DNA of 64,000 bases, from assembly GCA_008711295.1 (NCBI GenBank), contig VUYV01000118.1, positions 2,618,639 through 2,682,638 on the forward strand, written 5' to 3'. Shown one piece after another: positions 36,631-48,420 of the stretch. The position numbers were made by a program, and so were the translations under genes. The notes below the pieces were generated by a model. That model made no database searches, was not told the origin of the DNA, and saw only the letters and a program-made list of their open reading frames with translations. The DNA is from Anarhynchus alexandrinus (lineage: Eukaryota; Chordata; Aves; Charadriiformes; Charadriidae). Within the stretch, counting starts at the first letter, position 1. The number at the start of each line of letters is the position of its first letter.

Positions 36631-37545
36631 GTGAGCTCTCACACTCTGCATTAGGAGTACTTGAAAGGGCGTCAACAAAAGATATATCGCAAAGAGCATT
36701 CCCTGAGCTGCTAAGGATAGAGAGGATCCACTAGCAATGGTCTCCCCCGTGCTTTGAAATGCAAGTGCTTTGTTCCTTGCCCGGCTTGAAACGCTCTTCT
36801 CTGTTCTCACGTGGAAGAATCGGGAATATTGTTTGCCAGCCAGAACTGAAATGTAAACCAGGATCCCCAAAGAGCCGTGTGACAATGTAACACTAATCCA
36901 TCCCACTTCTGCTGATATGATGCACATGGAGAAGGAGGTTAACCACACTAGTGCCTCCTGCCGTGGGCGATCACTGTAATGTAAATTGTGACCTTCACAC
37001 AATTGCTTGTTGGAAACATTTACATGGCGACTAAATCCCTCCCAGGTTGCGTGATAGCACGGGCTTTGTTTTCTTAGGCTGTTGTTCCCCGTTTGGCACG
37101 CAGTACAAAGCCATCCAGGGGCTCTGAAATCCATGAAGCACAAGCTCGGACTACCCGCGTGCTGCCAGCAGAATTGACAAGCATGCAAGAAAACGGCTCC
37201 TTGGGCTGCCAAGTCATGTAGCTTTTGAATGAGCTGGCCTCCCCGTGAAAGACCCTTGCTTTCTTCATCGGCGAAATCCTGATCTGCCATGAAATTCTCC
37301 CACCTACATCGGTCTTCGGAAAAGGAGCCCACACTGAGGCTCTGGCCCAGGACAACTGCTGTTCTGCGCCAAATTAAATCCATTCCACAGCTCTTCTGCA
37401 GCCGGTGATACTGCGGGCACCGAGAGCTGGTAGAGGGCAGTGAGAAACCAGAGATTAAAAGATGGGTTGGAAAAGGACGCCCGAATACAGGTAGCATTTG
37501 GTACCACAGAAAGGTAGTGGCCGCTCTTTGCTGGCTTCTGGCCAC
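36625..37545 (-). other. Longest open frame in the window, unrecognised (307 codons)
   Basis: A minus-strand frame open for 306 sense codons. It begins at GTG; the first ATG is 16 codons in, at 37495-37497. No domain, signal peptide or transposase/reverse-transcriptase motif is recognisable. There are several cysteine and histidine residues (CQFCWQH, CTACQ) but not in zinc-finger spacing. A run of this length is uncommon but possible by chance in 128 kb of strand. It may be a degraded retrocopy or simply stop-poor DNA. Not called as a gene. Confidence 0.2.
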
Positions 37546-40500
37546 ACAAGATTGACACTATGAGGCAAGTGACTCCATCCCAAGCCACTCATGCCAATGC
37601 AGTTGTCAGTCCTACTAGAAATGTACAGGAATATAGGAATAAACTAAAAAAGAAAAAAAAAAAGGCAACTTTGAATGTTATATTTTAAATCCTAGCCCTA
37701 GTGATCTAGAGAGTATACTGGGTCTGAGACAGCACAGTCAGAGCATCAGCTATGGTTTGCGTTTACCACTGACAGGATAAATGTGCGCCAGCCAATTACA
37801 ATTCAAGATTTATTTTGAAATTCTGGTCAAAATCTGTATTCCAATCCCAGATGATGCATGGGAGCGTTCCCTGCCCTCACCTCTCCAATGTAGTCCTCCA
37901 ATCTGAAGGCTGAGTGCATGTTTTGATCCATCTGTCCACAGATTTGATGCTCTCTTGTAGACGGAAGAATGAAACCTGACATTCATAGAAGGAAATGAGA
38001 GTTTTCATGGCTCCAAGGAACCTCCTGAGAATACCTCCCATATTTTGGGACAGACAACAGACTCCCAAGAGAGCTTGAAAAAGCGGCTGACACCCTTAGG
38101 TTTTTTTTTTTTCTCCAAACTGGATGCAGTTTCATAATCCCAGTCTGGTCTGTTCTAGTTTTAGGTTTGTGGCTTTGGATAACCACCTATATGTGCCTAT
38201 TTTCCTTCGTTAGGTGTCAGGTAACAAGCTGTTCTGAGACAGAGTGTACCAGCATGGGAACAGCAGGGTGAGAAATCAGTGCCAGAAAGTTAGGATGAAT
38301 TTCTTTATCCTTATCCTTGCTCTGGCGACAACATATTTGTTAAATTCAGCTAATTAGAGAAGGTTGATAGAACAAGCCCATAAGTGTTGCAGTCTGGCGC
38401 AGTGGATACCGGGCATGTGTACTTTCTAGAGTCGAAAGAGCTTGGGGAGTTTCTGTGCATATGATATGAGTCTCTCTTTATATTAAGCATTTCTTGAACA
38501 AACATGAACCTCATGAGGGAAGTGCTTTTTTTATTTTTCCTGTCCCCAGAACCTCAAGATAAAATTAAAAATGCCAGGACATAAAATACCCCGTTTTACC
38601 TAGTTACCAACAAAAATACTGGTATCAGTTCCCCAGTTGGCGTGAATTGGCACCATTTCAACGACACGCTTTGAACCGTGCCAATCCGCCGAATGGCAAT
38701 CTGGTTCCGTATATATTTTTAGCCAAAATACTCTGTGGCATGCGTTGCTGTCTTTCTGGAACCATTTATAGTTCCTGCAATATCATTTACTACCATTTTC
38801 TCTAATCGTCTTTCCAAGAGAGCTGTAAATGTACACTTCTGCTACAAGCACTGGGCAAAAAATAGGAAAGAAGGGAGGAAGGAAGGTCAGACCAATAGAT
38901 GAGTCACTATGCAGCAAAAAGTCAGATCTCCGGGCAATCCCAGAGCTTTCAGCATTGGTTGTCTTTGGCAATGCAGAGCTTAAGCATCCTTATTTATTGT
39001 GGAGTAAGAAATCACTGCGCACCGACTCATGCAGAGTCATAATCTGCAGATGGGTTTGCGAACACGTGCCGGTTTCCTCCATAGCGTTGTGTTCGTGTCC
39101 TTCAGCTCATGAAGATGGGTACAAATAGGGAACCTGGTATTCCCCACTGCTATGCTACAATAACTCTGCCAAAGTCCATGGAGGAGATTAATTAATATAA
39201 TATATGGAAATGATCAAATCGCCCCCCTCATGACATTTTCTGTTTTCTTGCGCTGCGTCTTGTCATCTTCCTGATTTCGAGATGGGTCTCAAAATGCTGC
39301 TAAATGAGAGCGGTACAATTTTGTAACCACTCTGACCTCCCTTTCTGTTGGTATAAAAGACTGTGTGAGGGAAGGAGTAAGGGAGAACCAACCTCACGAA
39401 CTTTTTTCAAGGTAACTTATTCTGTGGTTGCTTAAATATGGATTTTAGTACACCTTTGTGAGCATAGTTTTTCGCTGGATAACATGATCACAAAAGCCCA
39501 AACAATCAGGCTTATGGTTGTAATTACCAGAAACACATTTATGTAATGCAATAGAGAAAAGTTTAATCTTACAGTCTTAAATCTATGCGTGACTCTAAAT
39601 TCATCAAGAAACCATACTATAAGAGGGGGAAAAAGATATTCCCTCCTCCCTCTTTAAAATCCCTGAAGGAGAAAGAAAGCAAATTTGTGAGGGAAACCTC
39701 AGCCCTAACACAATCTCCAAGTGATGGGAAATCCACGTCTACAAAGTCTGTAGAGAGTCAGAGAGACCTGCAGTTGTGTGTTGTGTTGCTCAGCTCCTGT
39801 ACTCAGAGGGAAAGCACGGTTTCTCAATACCCACCTTCATTACAATGAACATAATTCGCTTATTTTCAGCAGATTAGTCAGTTATCACCATTGGAAAGTG
39901 CTGAAATACTGATACGCCCAACACTCCTGCCCAGAATTGAGCTGCTAAATCTAATTTCTCAGGCTGGGATTGCTCATTTTGCAAGTGATGCCAGCAGGAA
40001 TTATCCAAACTTATTTTATTTATTTATTTTATCCTCCCTAGGTATAACATGCTACTTTTTGCTCGTGACTGAAGATCCAAGAAATTGCCATTGCTCGCGG
40101 GGAAAAGGAAAAAAAGAAAAAGAAGAAAGAGTTCCTGATTCTAACAGCGCTCCAGTGTCAATAACCCAACCCCATCCCAACTGGTAATGACTGAGAGACA
40201 CCGTGATCGCCGGCAGCTGTATGGCTCTGGGCTGGGTCCTGCTGCCAGGTGGTTGTGGTTGAAACTAAACAGTTTGCAGGAGATTAAATGGGCCAAGGTG
40301 GGCCAATGGTGCAGTGCTGGAAGTCAGACTCCAGGTAACACCAGCCCAGGCTTGAGTTTGGGTGGTAAAGGAGCGAATTTCTCCCTGGAGCTCCACAGTC
40401 TGTGCCATGGGTTAAAGGTAAGAGGCTCTGTGTACTGTCCTGTCTCCCCATCACAGCTCCATCTCTCTGATGAAGACCAGTTACTCCCTGTCCAACTAAG

Positions 40501-42067
40501 AGATGCTGACACAGAGAAGGTTTTTCAGTTGTGGTGTGTGGTGGCTTGCAGCTGTGGGTGTAGCAGATGCTTTGTGGTGTGATTCTGGCCATTCCTTCCA
40601 GTTTGCTGAGAGCCCTTTTATGAGCTCATCTCAATCTGAATAAAAATAACCACTTGGTCATTTCAGATAACCTGTTTGGTGTACACATTCATATTGCTTT
40701 TGAGATGTCTTCATCTCAGGAACTGCTTAAAGCTTCCGTGTGAAGGTCCCCACCATCTGGATTGAGCAGACAATACTGTAGAAGTTGGGGAGGAGCGGGG
40801 AGAAGGGACTTTGCCCAAGAAAAGCTAAAGTCTCCCTAGTTGGCTTTCTGGCTCCAGTGTGGCAAAGATGAGTTTACTGCTACCTGCAGTAAATGACTTC
40901 TGAATCTGACTCCTTGGTGAAATGTTTGGAGGACATTGAGGGGAAAGTCACTGCCTCAGTATAAATATTATTTTCATTGGAGCCAGCTGATGATGGTGAT
41001 TATTATTAATTGCGAAGTCAGGGGAAGTCATCTTGGATAGCAATGTAACACTGTGACAAAAAATTATATGCTGTGTGGTACGTCCTCTCTCTCATTATGG
41101 TCAAACATAATATTTTTGTTCTTTTGTTCCTTCGCTGTCATTCTTCCCAAAGGTTAATATCTGCATCTATGCCTGGTCTGGAAAAAATCTCTTTTTGTTG
41201 AAAACAGCCTTGGATGGTAAAGGATAATTCTGTCGTTGCTTGTTGTGGGAGGGGAGTGTTACTCTTAGGGAGCTCAGGGTTATTGCCTTTAATTCACGCT
41301 ATGGGGGAAACATGAATTTTAAGAGATTTCCCTGGGAGCTCACCCATAGGCAGTGCTGCCAACGGTGCACGAAGTGGCACTTTGGTACCGTTCTGAAAAA
41401 GTTGCCTGGACCATCTTGCATCAATGACTAGTTTTTTTACAGTTTTATTGCATTTTTCTCATTGTGCTGAGTGTAACTGCTGTTGCTTGCAAAAGCAGAT
41501 GGGTGACAGAATGGTCTAAGCGACCTTACCAGAAGGCATCATTTATTATTCCAAAGTTTTGTATAGTTTGCTAAAACATTTCTCTTAACTGCCTATGACA
41601 AAGCCAAAACTCTTACACTCCTACAGCTGTTTCTCTCCGGGCTTCATACAGTAAATTCCACCTACCACATACTTCACTTTTTTTTTTTTTTGAGATGGCC
41701 TCTAACAGGTTATTCACTGATGGAGAACTGTAATATAGTGAATTTCAGAGATGAAGATTACAACTCGTTATTGCTTCTTTTGTTTGCTCAGGGTCTTTTT
41801 CCTCTGCTTATCTGTTGATACACGAATCATCTGGTATTCTATAGCATATTTTATCATTTGCCAATGCTTAGGAGGGAAGAAATAATTTCTTCTGAAAATA
41901 GAATAACCAAAGTTATTCTTATTGTTTTATTGGCAAATAAAAATATAATTTATTAGCAAGTCAAGAGCAATAACTCTTAAGTGTACTACTTCAGAATAGC
42001 TCATTAAGATTATTTTTTTTAAAATACTAATTTTGTCTGGAGTTGGGTTAGTTAACTAAAAAAAAAA
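37546..42067. other. Noncoding, no gene seen
   Basis: About 4.5 kb of AT-leaning sequence with short A/T runs at 37647-37665, 38101-38113, 41679-41691 and 42057-42071. The 131-codon frame at 40187-40582 has no domain. Parts at 37780-37860 and 39840-40060 look enhancer-like but show no distinctive dyads. No CR1 was found here. Confidence 0.5.
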
Positions 42068-42069
42068 AA

Positions 42070-42165
42070 ATTGGACCTGGCTTTTCAAAAGTATTTAGGT
42101 GTCTAACCCCAAGTTATTTCAATAGAAATTAGGCAATTCAGTCCCTTTGAGGATCTGGGCCTCAG
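42070..42165. mobile_element. Fossil palindromic repeat (turtle/archosaur type)
   Basis: The left arm GGACCTGGCTTTTCAAAAG, then TATTTAGGTGTCTAACCCC, is an imperfect inverted repeat of the right arm ATTAGGCAATTCAGTCCC then TTTGAGGATCTGGGCCTC. Short palindromic repeats ending in TTTGAGGATCTGGGCC with TTAGG(C/T)(A/G)CCTAA-type arms are, from memory, very frequent in turtle and crocodilian genomes and survive as relics in birds. It is probably a nonautonomous DNA-transposon remnant. The family name cannot be given from sequence alone. Confidence 0.55.
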
Positions 42166-43112
42166 CCCAAATTCTCCACTGCTGTAAGCGCGTGCAGCTG
42201 CGTCGCTCTGGGTGAAGTCTGATCCGTTTACTTGAGCGTGTGCTCAGGGCCACGGGTGGAGCTGATGAATCCCTCTGTAGATGCTTTTTTTTGAAGGAGA
42301 AGGATGGCTTTGGGTTCTGATGTATCCAGATTTGTACACGGCTGCGGAATTCCCTCTGTAAGGAAGCGTGTGTGTGCGGCGAGCGGGCGATGGGGAGGTG
42401 AAAGAGGGCAAAGGGTTTAGTGAATCGTTTGTTCGTGTGGTGTAGTTAAACCTCTGGCAGTAGCCGACAGCTGCGTAAGGGCAAATAATAAGGAATCTCC
42501 AGTGCATTTGATTCTCTAGTTAAAATATCCCCTTTTTTGTGTTTAACATGTGGACCTGTTCCTAGCAGGCTGTGCACAGCTCAGTGGAATTATCTCTATT
42601 TATACCTGCTGCGGATCAAACTTGTGATTTCTAAAGAAACAGGCTGCCATCGCCCTTTGTCCTAATTTTTAAGTCGCCCAGGCTGGTCGTACCAGTAAAA
42701 TGGACTGTGGGGGTATGGTGGGAGGGAGCCAACCCTGGGGCAGGGGGGTGAGCCTGGGAGGAAAGCGGCCATTGGTACACCAAGGGCTAAAGGGAAGAGT
42801 GTGCGGTGGGCAAGCGGGGACTCTGCTGGCAACACGTGGGGAGGCACCGCAGGAGCTGAGCGGCCCTGCTCAAGGAAGGGGGGTTCAGCCTTTAGAGGAG
42901 CGCCTGCGTAGGAGCGCCCTAGGTGTGAACACAAGCCGGTGCCGTTATTTCAATGAGGTGTCCCATCGTGATGGGTCTCAGGACTTCATATGAAAGAGGT
43001 TTTTCCAATCTCAGGTCTATTGGTATAAATCCAGGGAGCCACGTGGAAAGGCAACAGCTCTGTCTGATTCCTTACAAGCGGAGATGAAGCAAACCTGCCC
43101 TTTTCAGGAAGG
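42166..43112. other. Noncoding, no gene seen
   Basis: GC rises at 42700-42930, where opposite frames of 90-97 codons overlap; no domain is seen. No repeat recognised. Confidence 0.5.
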
Positions 43113-43445
43113 GAATCATAGAATAGTCTAGGTTGGAAGAGACCCTTGGGATCATCGAGTCCAACCATCTACCCTACTCTACAAAGTTCTCCCCTACACC
43201 ATATCCCCCAACACCACATCTAAATGGCTCTTGAACACCTCCAGGGATGGTGACTCAACCCCCTCCCTGGGCAGCCTATTCCAATGCCCGACCACTCTTT
43301 CTGGGAAAAATTCTTTCCTAATGTTCAGTCTAAATCTCCCCTGTTGGAGCTTGAAGCCACTCCCTCTTGTTCTGTCATTAATCACCTGTGAGAAGAGACC
43401 AGCACCGACCTCTCTACAGTGTCCTTTCAAATAGTTGTAGAGAGA
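43113..43445 (-). mobile_element. CR1 LINE 3' fragment, minus strand, twin of the 32.35 kb copy
   Basis: Reverse-oriented CR1 beginning on the plus strand with GAATCATAGAATAGTCTAGG and reading on the minus strand [29 protein letters not shown] and [15 protein letters not shown]. Base by base it differs from the plus-strand copy at 32.35-32.74 kb at only about seven positions in 330 (counted by eye). It is truncated within the segment encoding YNYLKG. A young insertion. Confidence 0.95.
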
Positions 43446-45537
43446 GAACACGAGGATAGATCAAACGAGTTGTAGAGGGAGAAACGGGATAGTCAGATGC
43501 TTTTCATCCATTAACTTCCAACCCCGCATCAGTGATCAAACCCGGTGGAACCTGAGCGAATACTTAAGCTTATGTTTCATCTGCTGAATAGGGGCAGTTG
43601 GCTGCACGGGGACCCTGGAGGATCACGACCTGCGGGGTTTGGTCAGGAAAAGGCTTGTGGGGCAGAACATGAGCAGTATGGCCCTTCGACCCAGGTGAGC
43701 GACAGGAGACGCGAGCTGTGCTGCAGAGAAGACGTAAGGACTCGTCTGTCCGGCCACTAGAATTATTCCTACTGCTCCCGTTCAACTCTTCCTCTCAGGC
43801 TGGTGTCAGCCAGTTCATTTGTTTGAATTCAACAGATTCTGGGAATGTTTGCTTTCTGTTTCAGCTGAGGGGCATACAGCAATTGAACACAGGCCAGAAG
43901 GGATTTTTCTTTTTTTCTTTTCACTTTCTGTCTTTCTTGGTCACCCTAAAAGTAAGAAAACAGTGAAAATAGTAAAACAAACAAGAAGAAATGATCTGCT
44001 GGGGTGGAGTTCTTCCTTTTTCCATCACAGAAATTTTTTAGCAAAACACCCTGAAAATGTTTGACATCCATTTGTGGAGTGTCTATAATTAGAATTAATA
44101 AAAGGACATGTCAAGTACACCTACCTTGCAAACCACAGATGCTTTTTTTTTCTCCCCCTCTCAATGGCTTTAACTTGTTCTTCTGATTGGCATCTGCAGA
44201 GAAATTATAATTAGCCTGTGATATGCATTTGGTGTGTATAATGCCTGGGTTTTTCTATAGGTATGCGTATATTCCCACACAACTCCTGGGAGGATTCCTT
44301 TAACTAAACAGCTCACGGTAGCCAGGAGAGCAAAAACATGAAAATAAAAATATCTCTGCGAATTGGGTTGGTGGTCTCCAGCACATTCCCAGCGGATGGT
44401 TGTCCGCAGCAGCAAAATGCTCTCTGCCGCAACTGGTGCTAATTAGTGCCCCCGTTGGCAATCTCAAATGAAGGACGCAGGGCTGAATGGACTATGGGGA
44501 CAGTTGGCATTAGCAGTGGTCCCCGCAGGTCTGGGTTGAGGAGTGGCCAGCGTGGAGGGAGCTGTACTTGCCCAGTGGAATGTTCTTCCAAGTCTGGGGA
44601 GAATATGTCTCTTTTGAGGCTCAACAAGTCTCATTCATGGTTGCACTAATTCACTTTTTTTTTCTTCTCTCCTCACTTTTGACCCTACAATTCTCTAATT
44701 CTATCCAGAAACAGATTATTGGTCAAAATTTTTCTGCGTGACCTTTATGGTGAGGAGGTTGGCCTAGGTCTGTGCTGCTGGCTGTTCTCTTTAAATTGAA
44801 ACTTCAGTGAGAAATGGAGGTGGGGGAAAAATCTGCAGTTCTTTTCATCTTTTTTTAATTCCTTTGTGGCCAACTCTGAAGATTTTACTTTCCTGGAAAC
44901 TGATGGGTGTGACTTGCCATTATTTTCTGTCTTATGATCTCAAGAAGATTAAAAGGACAGCCTGCATTCCACCAGCTTTGCTTAAGCCTTAGGTGTTTAG
45001 CCTGTCTTCTGTAAACACGCCTTCCTTCTCTGGCTGGAGAAGCAGCGAGAGAGGGAAAAGGAAGTGTGCGTGTGTGTGCAAACCCGTGTCCTTGGTGAGT
45101 CCCAGCCAAGGACTGGCGCGGTATTGTCAGCTCGGCTGTCTCCAGCCCGACGGAGGTGGGAAACTGGACACGTGTTTCGCTGGAGTGGTCGGGCTGTGAC
45201 GGTGTCATAGATTGCTTCATGGGTGATGGGAGTGTAAGAACTTTGACGTTACGCCTTCCATCCCAAACCACGCTGCAGACTTCTTGCAGTGTTGCCTGTT
45301 AATGTCCCTTCACCCGCTGCCGGGTGGGGGCAGAGGGGCGAGGGCCACCGCGGCTGGGTGGCACGTGGAGCGCTGGGGGTCGGTGGGAAGGGGCGGCCTC
45401 GCCTGCACGAAGTCGGGAGGGGGTTGTATAGGGGGTAACGTCTTCTGTAAGGTCATGGGGAAAGGGACTGGAAAACTAAAAAGTGGGTTTGGGTCTGTCA
45501 ACCCTTCTTCAGGTCGATTAGGCAGCTGGGTGGTATT
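43446..45537. other. Noncoding, no clear gene
   Basis: Contains one donor-like CCCAG|GTGAGC at 43693 preceded by a 36-codon open phase (43586-43693) reading TLEDHDLRGLVRKRLVGQ. The upstream acceptor (CTGCTGAATAG) is weak, so no exon is called. AT-rich A/T runs occur at 43960-44160. The 128-codon minus frame at 44885-45271 has no domain. GC content rises from about 45290. Confidence 0.45.
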
Positions 45538-46262
45538 ATGATTCCCAGAATCCCAGAGTGGTGGGGGTGGGAAGGGCCCCTCTGGAGCTCCCCCAGTGCC
45601 ACCCTCTGCCAGAGCAGGGGCACCTCCAGCAGTGGCACAGGACGGCGTCCAGGCGGGTTTGGAATGGCTCCAGAGGGGGAGACTCCCCCACCTCTCTGGG
45701 CAGCCTGTGCCAGTGCTCTGCCACCCGCACAGGAGAGAAGGCCCTCCTCAGGTTGAGATGGAACTCCCTATGGTCACGTTTGTGCCCGTTCCCTCTTGTC
45801 CTGTCACTGGGCACCACTGGAAACAGACTGTTCCCATCCCCCTGGCACCTCCCTTGAAGGATTTATAAGCGTTGATAAGGTCCCCCCTCAGTCTTCTCTT
45901 CTCCAGACTGAAAAGCCCCAAGTCCCTCAGCCTTTCCTCATCAGAAAGATGCTCCAGTGCCCTCATCTCTGTAGCCCTTTGCTGGACCCTCTCCAGCAGT
46001 TCCCTGTCCTTCTTGACCCGGGGAGCCCCAAACTGGACACAGCGCTCCAGATGTGGCCTCACCAGGGCAGAGCAGAGGGGGAAGATGACCTCCCTCGCCC
46101 TGCTGGCCATGCTCTGCTTGATGCCCCCCAGGATGCCATTTGCCTTCTTGGCCACCAGGGCACATCTCTGGCTCATGGGCATCCTGTTGTCCCCCAGGAC
46201 TCCCAGGTCCCTTTCCACAGAGCTGCTCTCCAGGAGGTCAGCCCTGTACCGATGCATTGATA
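45538..46262 (-). mobile_element. CR1 LINE fragment, longest copy in the window, minus strand
   Basis: Reverse-oriented CR1 of about 725 bases. On the minus strand the first frame holds the region after the reverse-transcriptase catalytic core: SSSVERDLGVLGDNRMPMSQ, CALVAKKANGILGGIKQ, VRPHLERCVQFGAP, ALEHLSDEERL and [18 protein letters not shown] frameshift near 45848-45858 moves the last part (SDRTRGNGHK, HWHRLPREV) into another frame. Compared with the 5.24 kb copy, a C and a T are missing there. The catalytic YADD-type motif lies upstream of the truncation, so the copy is dead. Confidence 0.95.
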
Positions 46263-47380
46263 GGTACAAAGTTCCCGGGTGGTGGGAACCGACGTGCAGA
46301 AGTGCACTGCGCTGCTCGAGCAGACCAGAGCGCGCTCATGGCTTTTCTCCTCCTGGAGATGAGCAGTTCTGTTTGTCACACTATGGGGTATTTACGATGT
46401 TCAAATTAAACAGGTGTTATGCACTTAATCTCAATCCCATTAGAGTTGAAGAGCTTTGTTCAGGGATAGCCATGTGTCTTGCCACAGCTCCTTGGATTCA
46501 AAGGGTGAGGTGCGTATTGAGTTTCCTATCAAAATGTCATGTCTGAAGTGGTTCATAAAAGCTTTATATTCACAGAGAGCCTAAAAGAAACACGATAAGA
46601 GGAGAAGCTACTGTCAAAAGAAACTCAGAGCAATCCTCATGCGGTAAATAAAGGAGATCACTATGGAGAGAGAAAAGGAAATGTAAATAGAAGAGAAAAA
46701 AATTAAAAAAATCCTAATTTAAATATTTAAATCTATAGGAACTTCATGGCATTCTTGAGTTGTGTTCTCCCCAGTGCCGTTTTCCCTTTGTGTCAGCACA
46801 GGAGGCTGCAGCACCAGATTATTGTATGAAAAAAACCAAACATTATTATAACCTAAGCTTTGCCGCAAAAACGGGCTATTCTTTATTTTGTGACTGGGGG
46901 GGGGGAGGGTGGCGAAGCAACACAGGGCCAAATCCATCCTTTTCGTGTGTGCGGGCAGGGCGCGTTCCTCTTGCTGCAACGCTGCTTGCTCAGAACTGTG
47001 AACTGGAATTCTCGCCACTTCCGAACCCAGGGATTCCTCCAGACTCTTCCTGAAACCTGACAAGCGACTGCCTCGCTACCCGGAGCACAGGTTTGCAACC
47101 CCAACGTGTGATAAATCAGACCTTTCACTCCAAGTTTTTCCTGGCAGGAGTACTAGAACAACCCTCTGAATAGCTACTACTGCTGAATTTTAAAATCTCT
47201 CTGGCTCTTTGGTCAGCCAAAACTTAAAGTTGCAGTCAACTGGAGTTTGGCAAAGTGTAATGTTCTGTAACCTTATCTTTTTATAACAATCGTGTTTATT
47301 AGTGTTATGCAGTGCATTATAGAGCCCCTCTATAGAGCCGAGGTGCTGTGTCTGTTGCAGCAGGATGTATAGTTTTAGGG
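46263..47380. other. Noncoding, no gene seen
   Basis: Moderately AT-rich. A G-run patch lies at 46898-46911. The frames of 97-114 codons overlap on both strands and have no domain. Confidence 0.5.
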
Positions 47381-47381
47381 A

Positions 47382-47427
47382 AGTATATATATATAGTATA
47401 GGGGATATATATATATATAGTATAGGG
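47382..47427 (+). repeat. TA dinucleotide and GTATAGGG tandem repeat
   Basis: Two copies of a unit made of a TA run ending in TATAGTATAGGG, about 23-24 bases each. A mixed micro/minisatellite. Confidence 0.85.
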
Positions 47428-48420
47428 AATCGTAACCGTTGTCAAACAGCTGTAAAACCAGCGCCGGCGGTGTGGGAGAGGGGCTGGAGCCCCACGGCTC
47501 GGGAGAGGGATGCTGCGCTGCCCGGGATGCTGCTGCGTGGCTGCGGGCAGGTTCCGCCTGCCTCCGTCCCCTCTTGCTCACTGCCTGTAAAGAGAATCGC
47601 TCACTCCTTTAAGGACCTCAAAGGGGAGCCCAGATTGGTTTTCTCTTTTTTTTTTTAAATAAAAAAAGAAAATGAGAGTAAACCACCAAAATCTAACATC
47701 TGCTTAACCTCTCGGATCATCCTGAGTGAATGCTTTTTCCCCACCCAAATCCAATTCACTTTGATGGCTGAACTTGGCCTCATGCATAGAATAAAAACTT
47801 AGACACAAATGTGTGTTAAACTGAGTGCTGCAAATAGTTTTCCACTTGTTCTACCGGCAGACGCTGAGTTCAGGCTTCTGAGTTTCCCGTAAAATGGCTA
47901 ATAAAGGTGCTTGCCATGATTTAAGAGTTAATAGCCCCATTATCAGCTGTTCCAGGAATAAAGCAGGGATCAGACTTTGCATCCTGGCAGCAGAATCCTG
48001 TCCTTTACCCTCACTCAAGTCTGTGTAAAGGTCCATTTCCCCACCCAGTTGCTAGAAGACCTGCAAAGCTAACAGAACGGGGGGTGCTTCTCGAGGATCT
48101 TGGCTCCTCCACCTGAAACACCTGCACACACCTTTCATCTGCTAATTGAGGATAGTTTTGTAGGTGCTCCATAGGAGGAAGGAGACACTCCTGCAGACCA
48201 TGGGTCCAAAGTCTGCTAATAGGCTCTGTACGTCCATAGGAGGCAATCAGCGGTGGGCCCTGCGTTGGGAAGAGGGGGTGTTCCTGCGGGGATCCCGAAC
48301 AGTCAGGCTTGGGGAAGCAAGCTGGGGGGGGTTGTGCTGGGTGGCCGCTGGAGAGGGCTGCTCTCTGACTGAGAGCATTGTGCTGGAGTACCCAGGCGTG
48401 ACATCCATCTTCCTTGAAAT
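47428..48420. other. Noncoding, contains a possible MIR piece
   Basis: GC-rich first 150 bases, then unremarkable sequence. Apart from the MIR-like piece at 47873-47935 no repeat or gene was recognised. G runs occur near 48325-48332. Confidence 0.5.
47873..47935 (+). mobile_element. Possible MIR SINE fragment
   Basis: TTCTGAGTTTCCCGTAAAAT followed by GGCTAATAAAGGTGCTTGCC resembles the MIR segment CTCAGTTTCC..GTAAAATGGGGATAATAATGCTTGCC. Only about 60 bases are recognisable and the match is by eye. Confidence 0.4.

Noticed and set aside
45872..46546. 224-codon plus-strand frame
   Set aside because: It is mostly the antisense strand of a CR1 copy; the sense strand gives clear CR1 protein landmarks.
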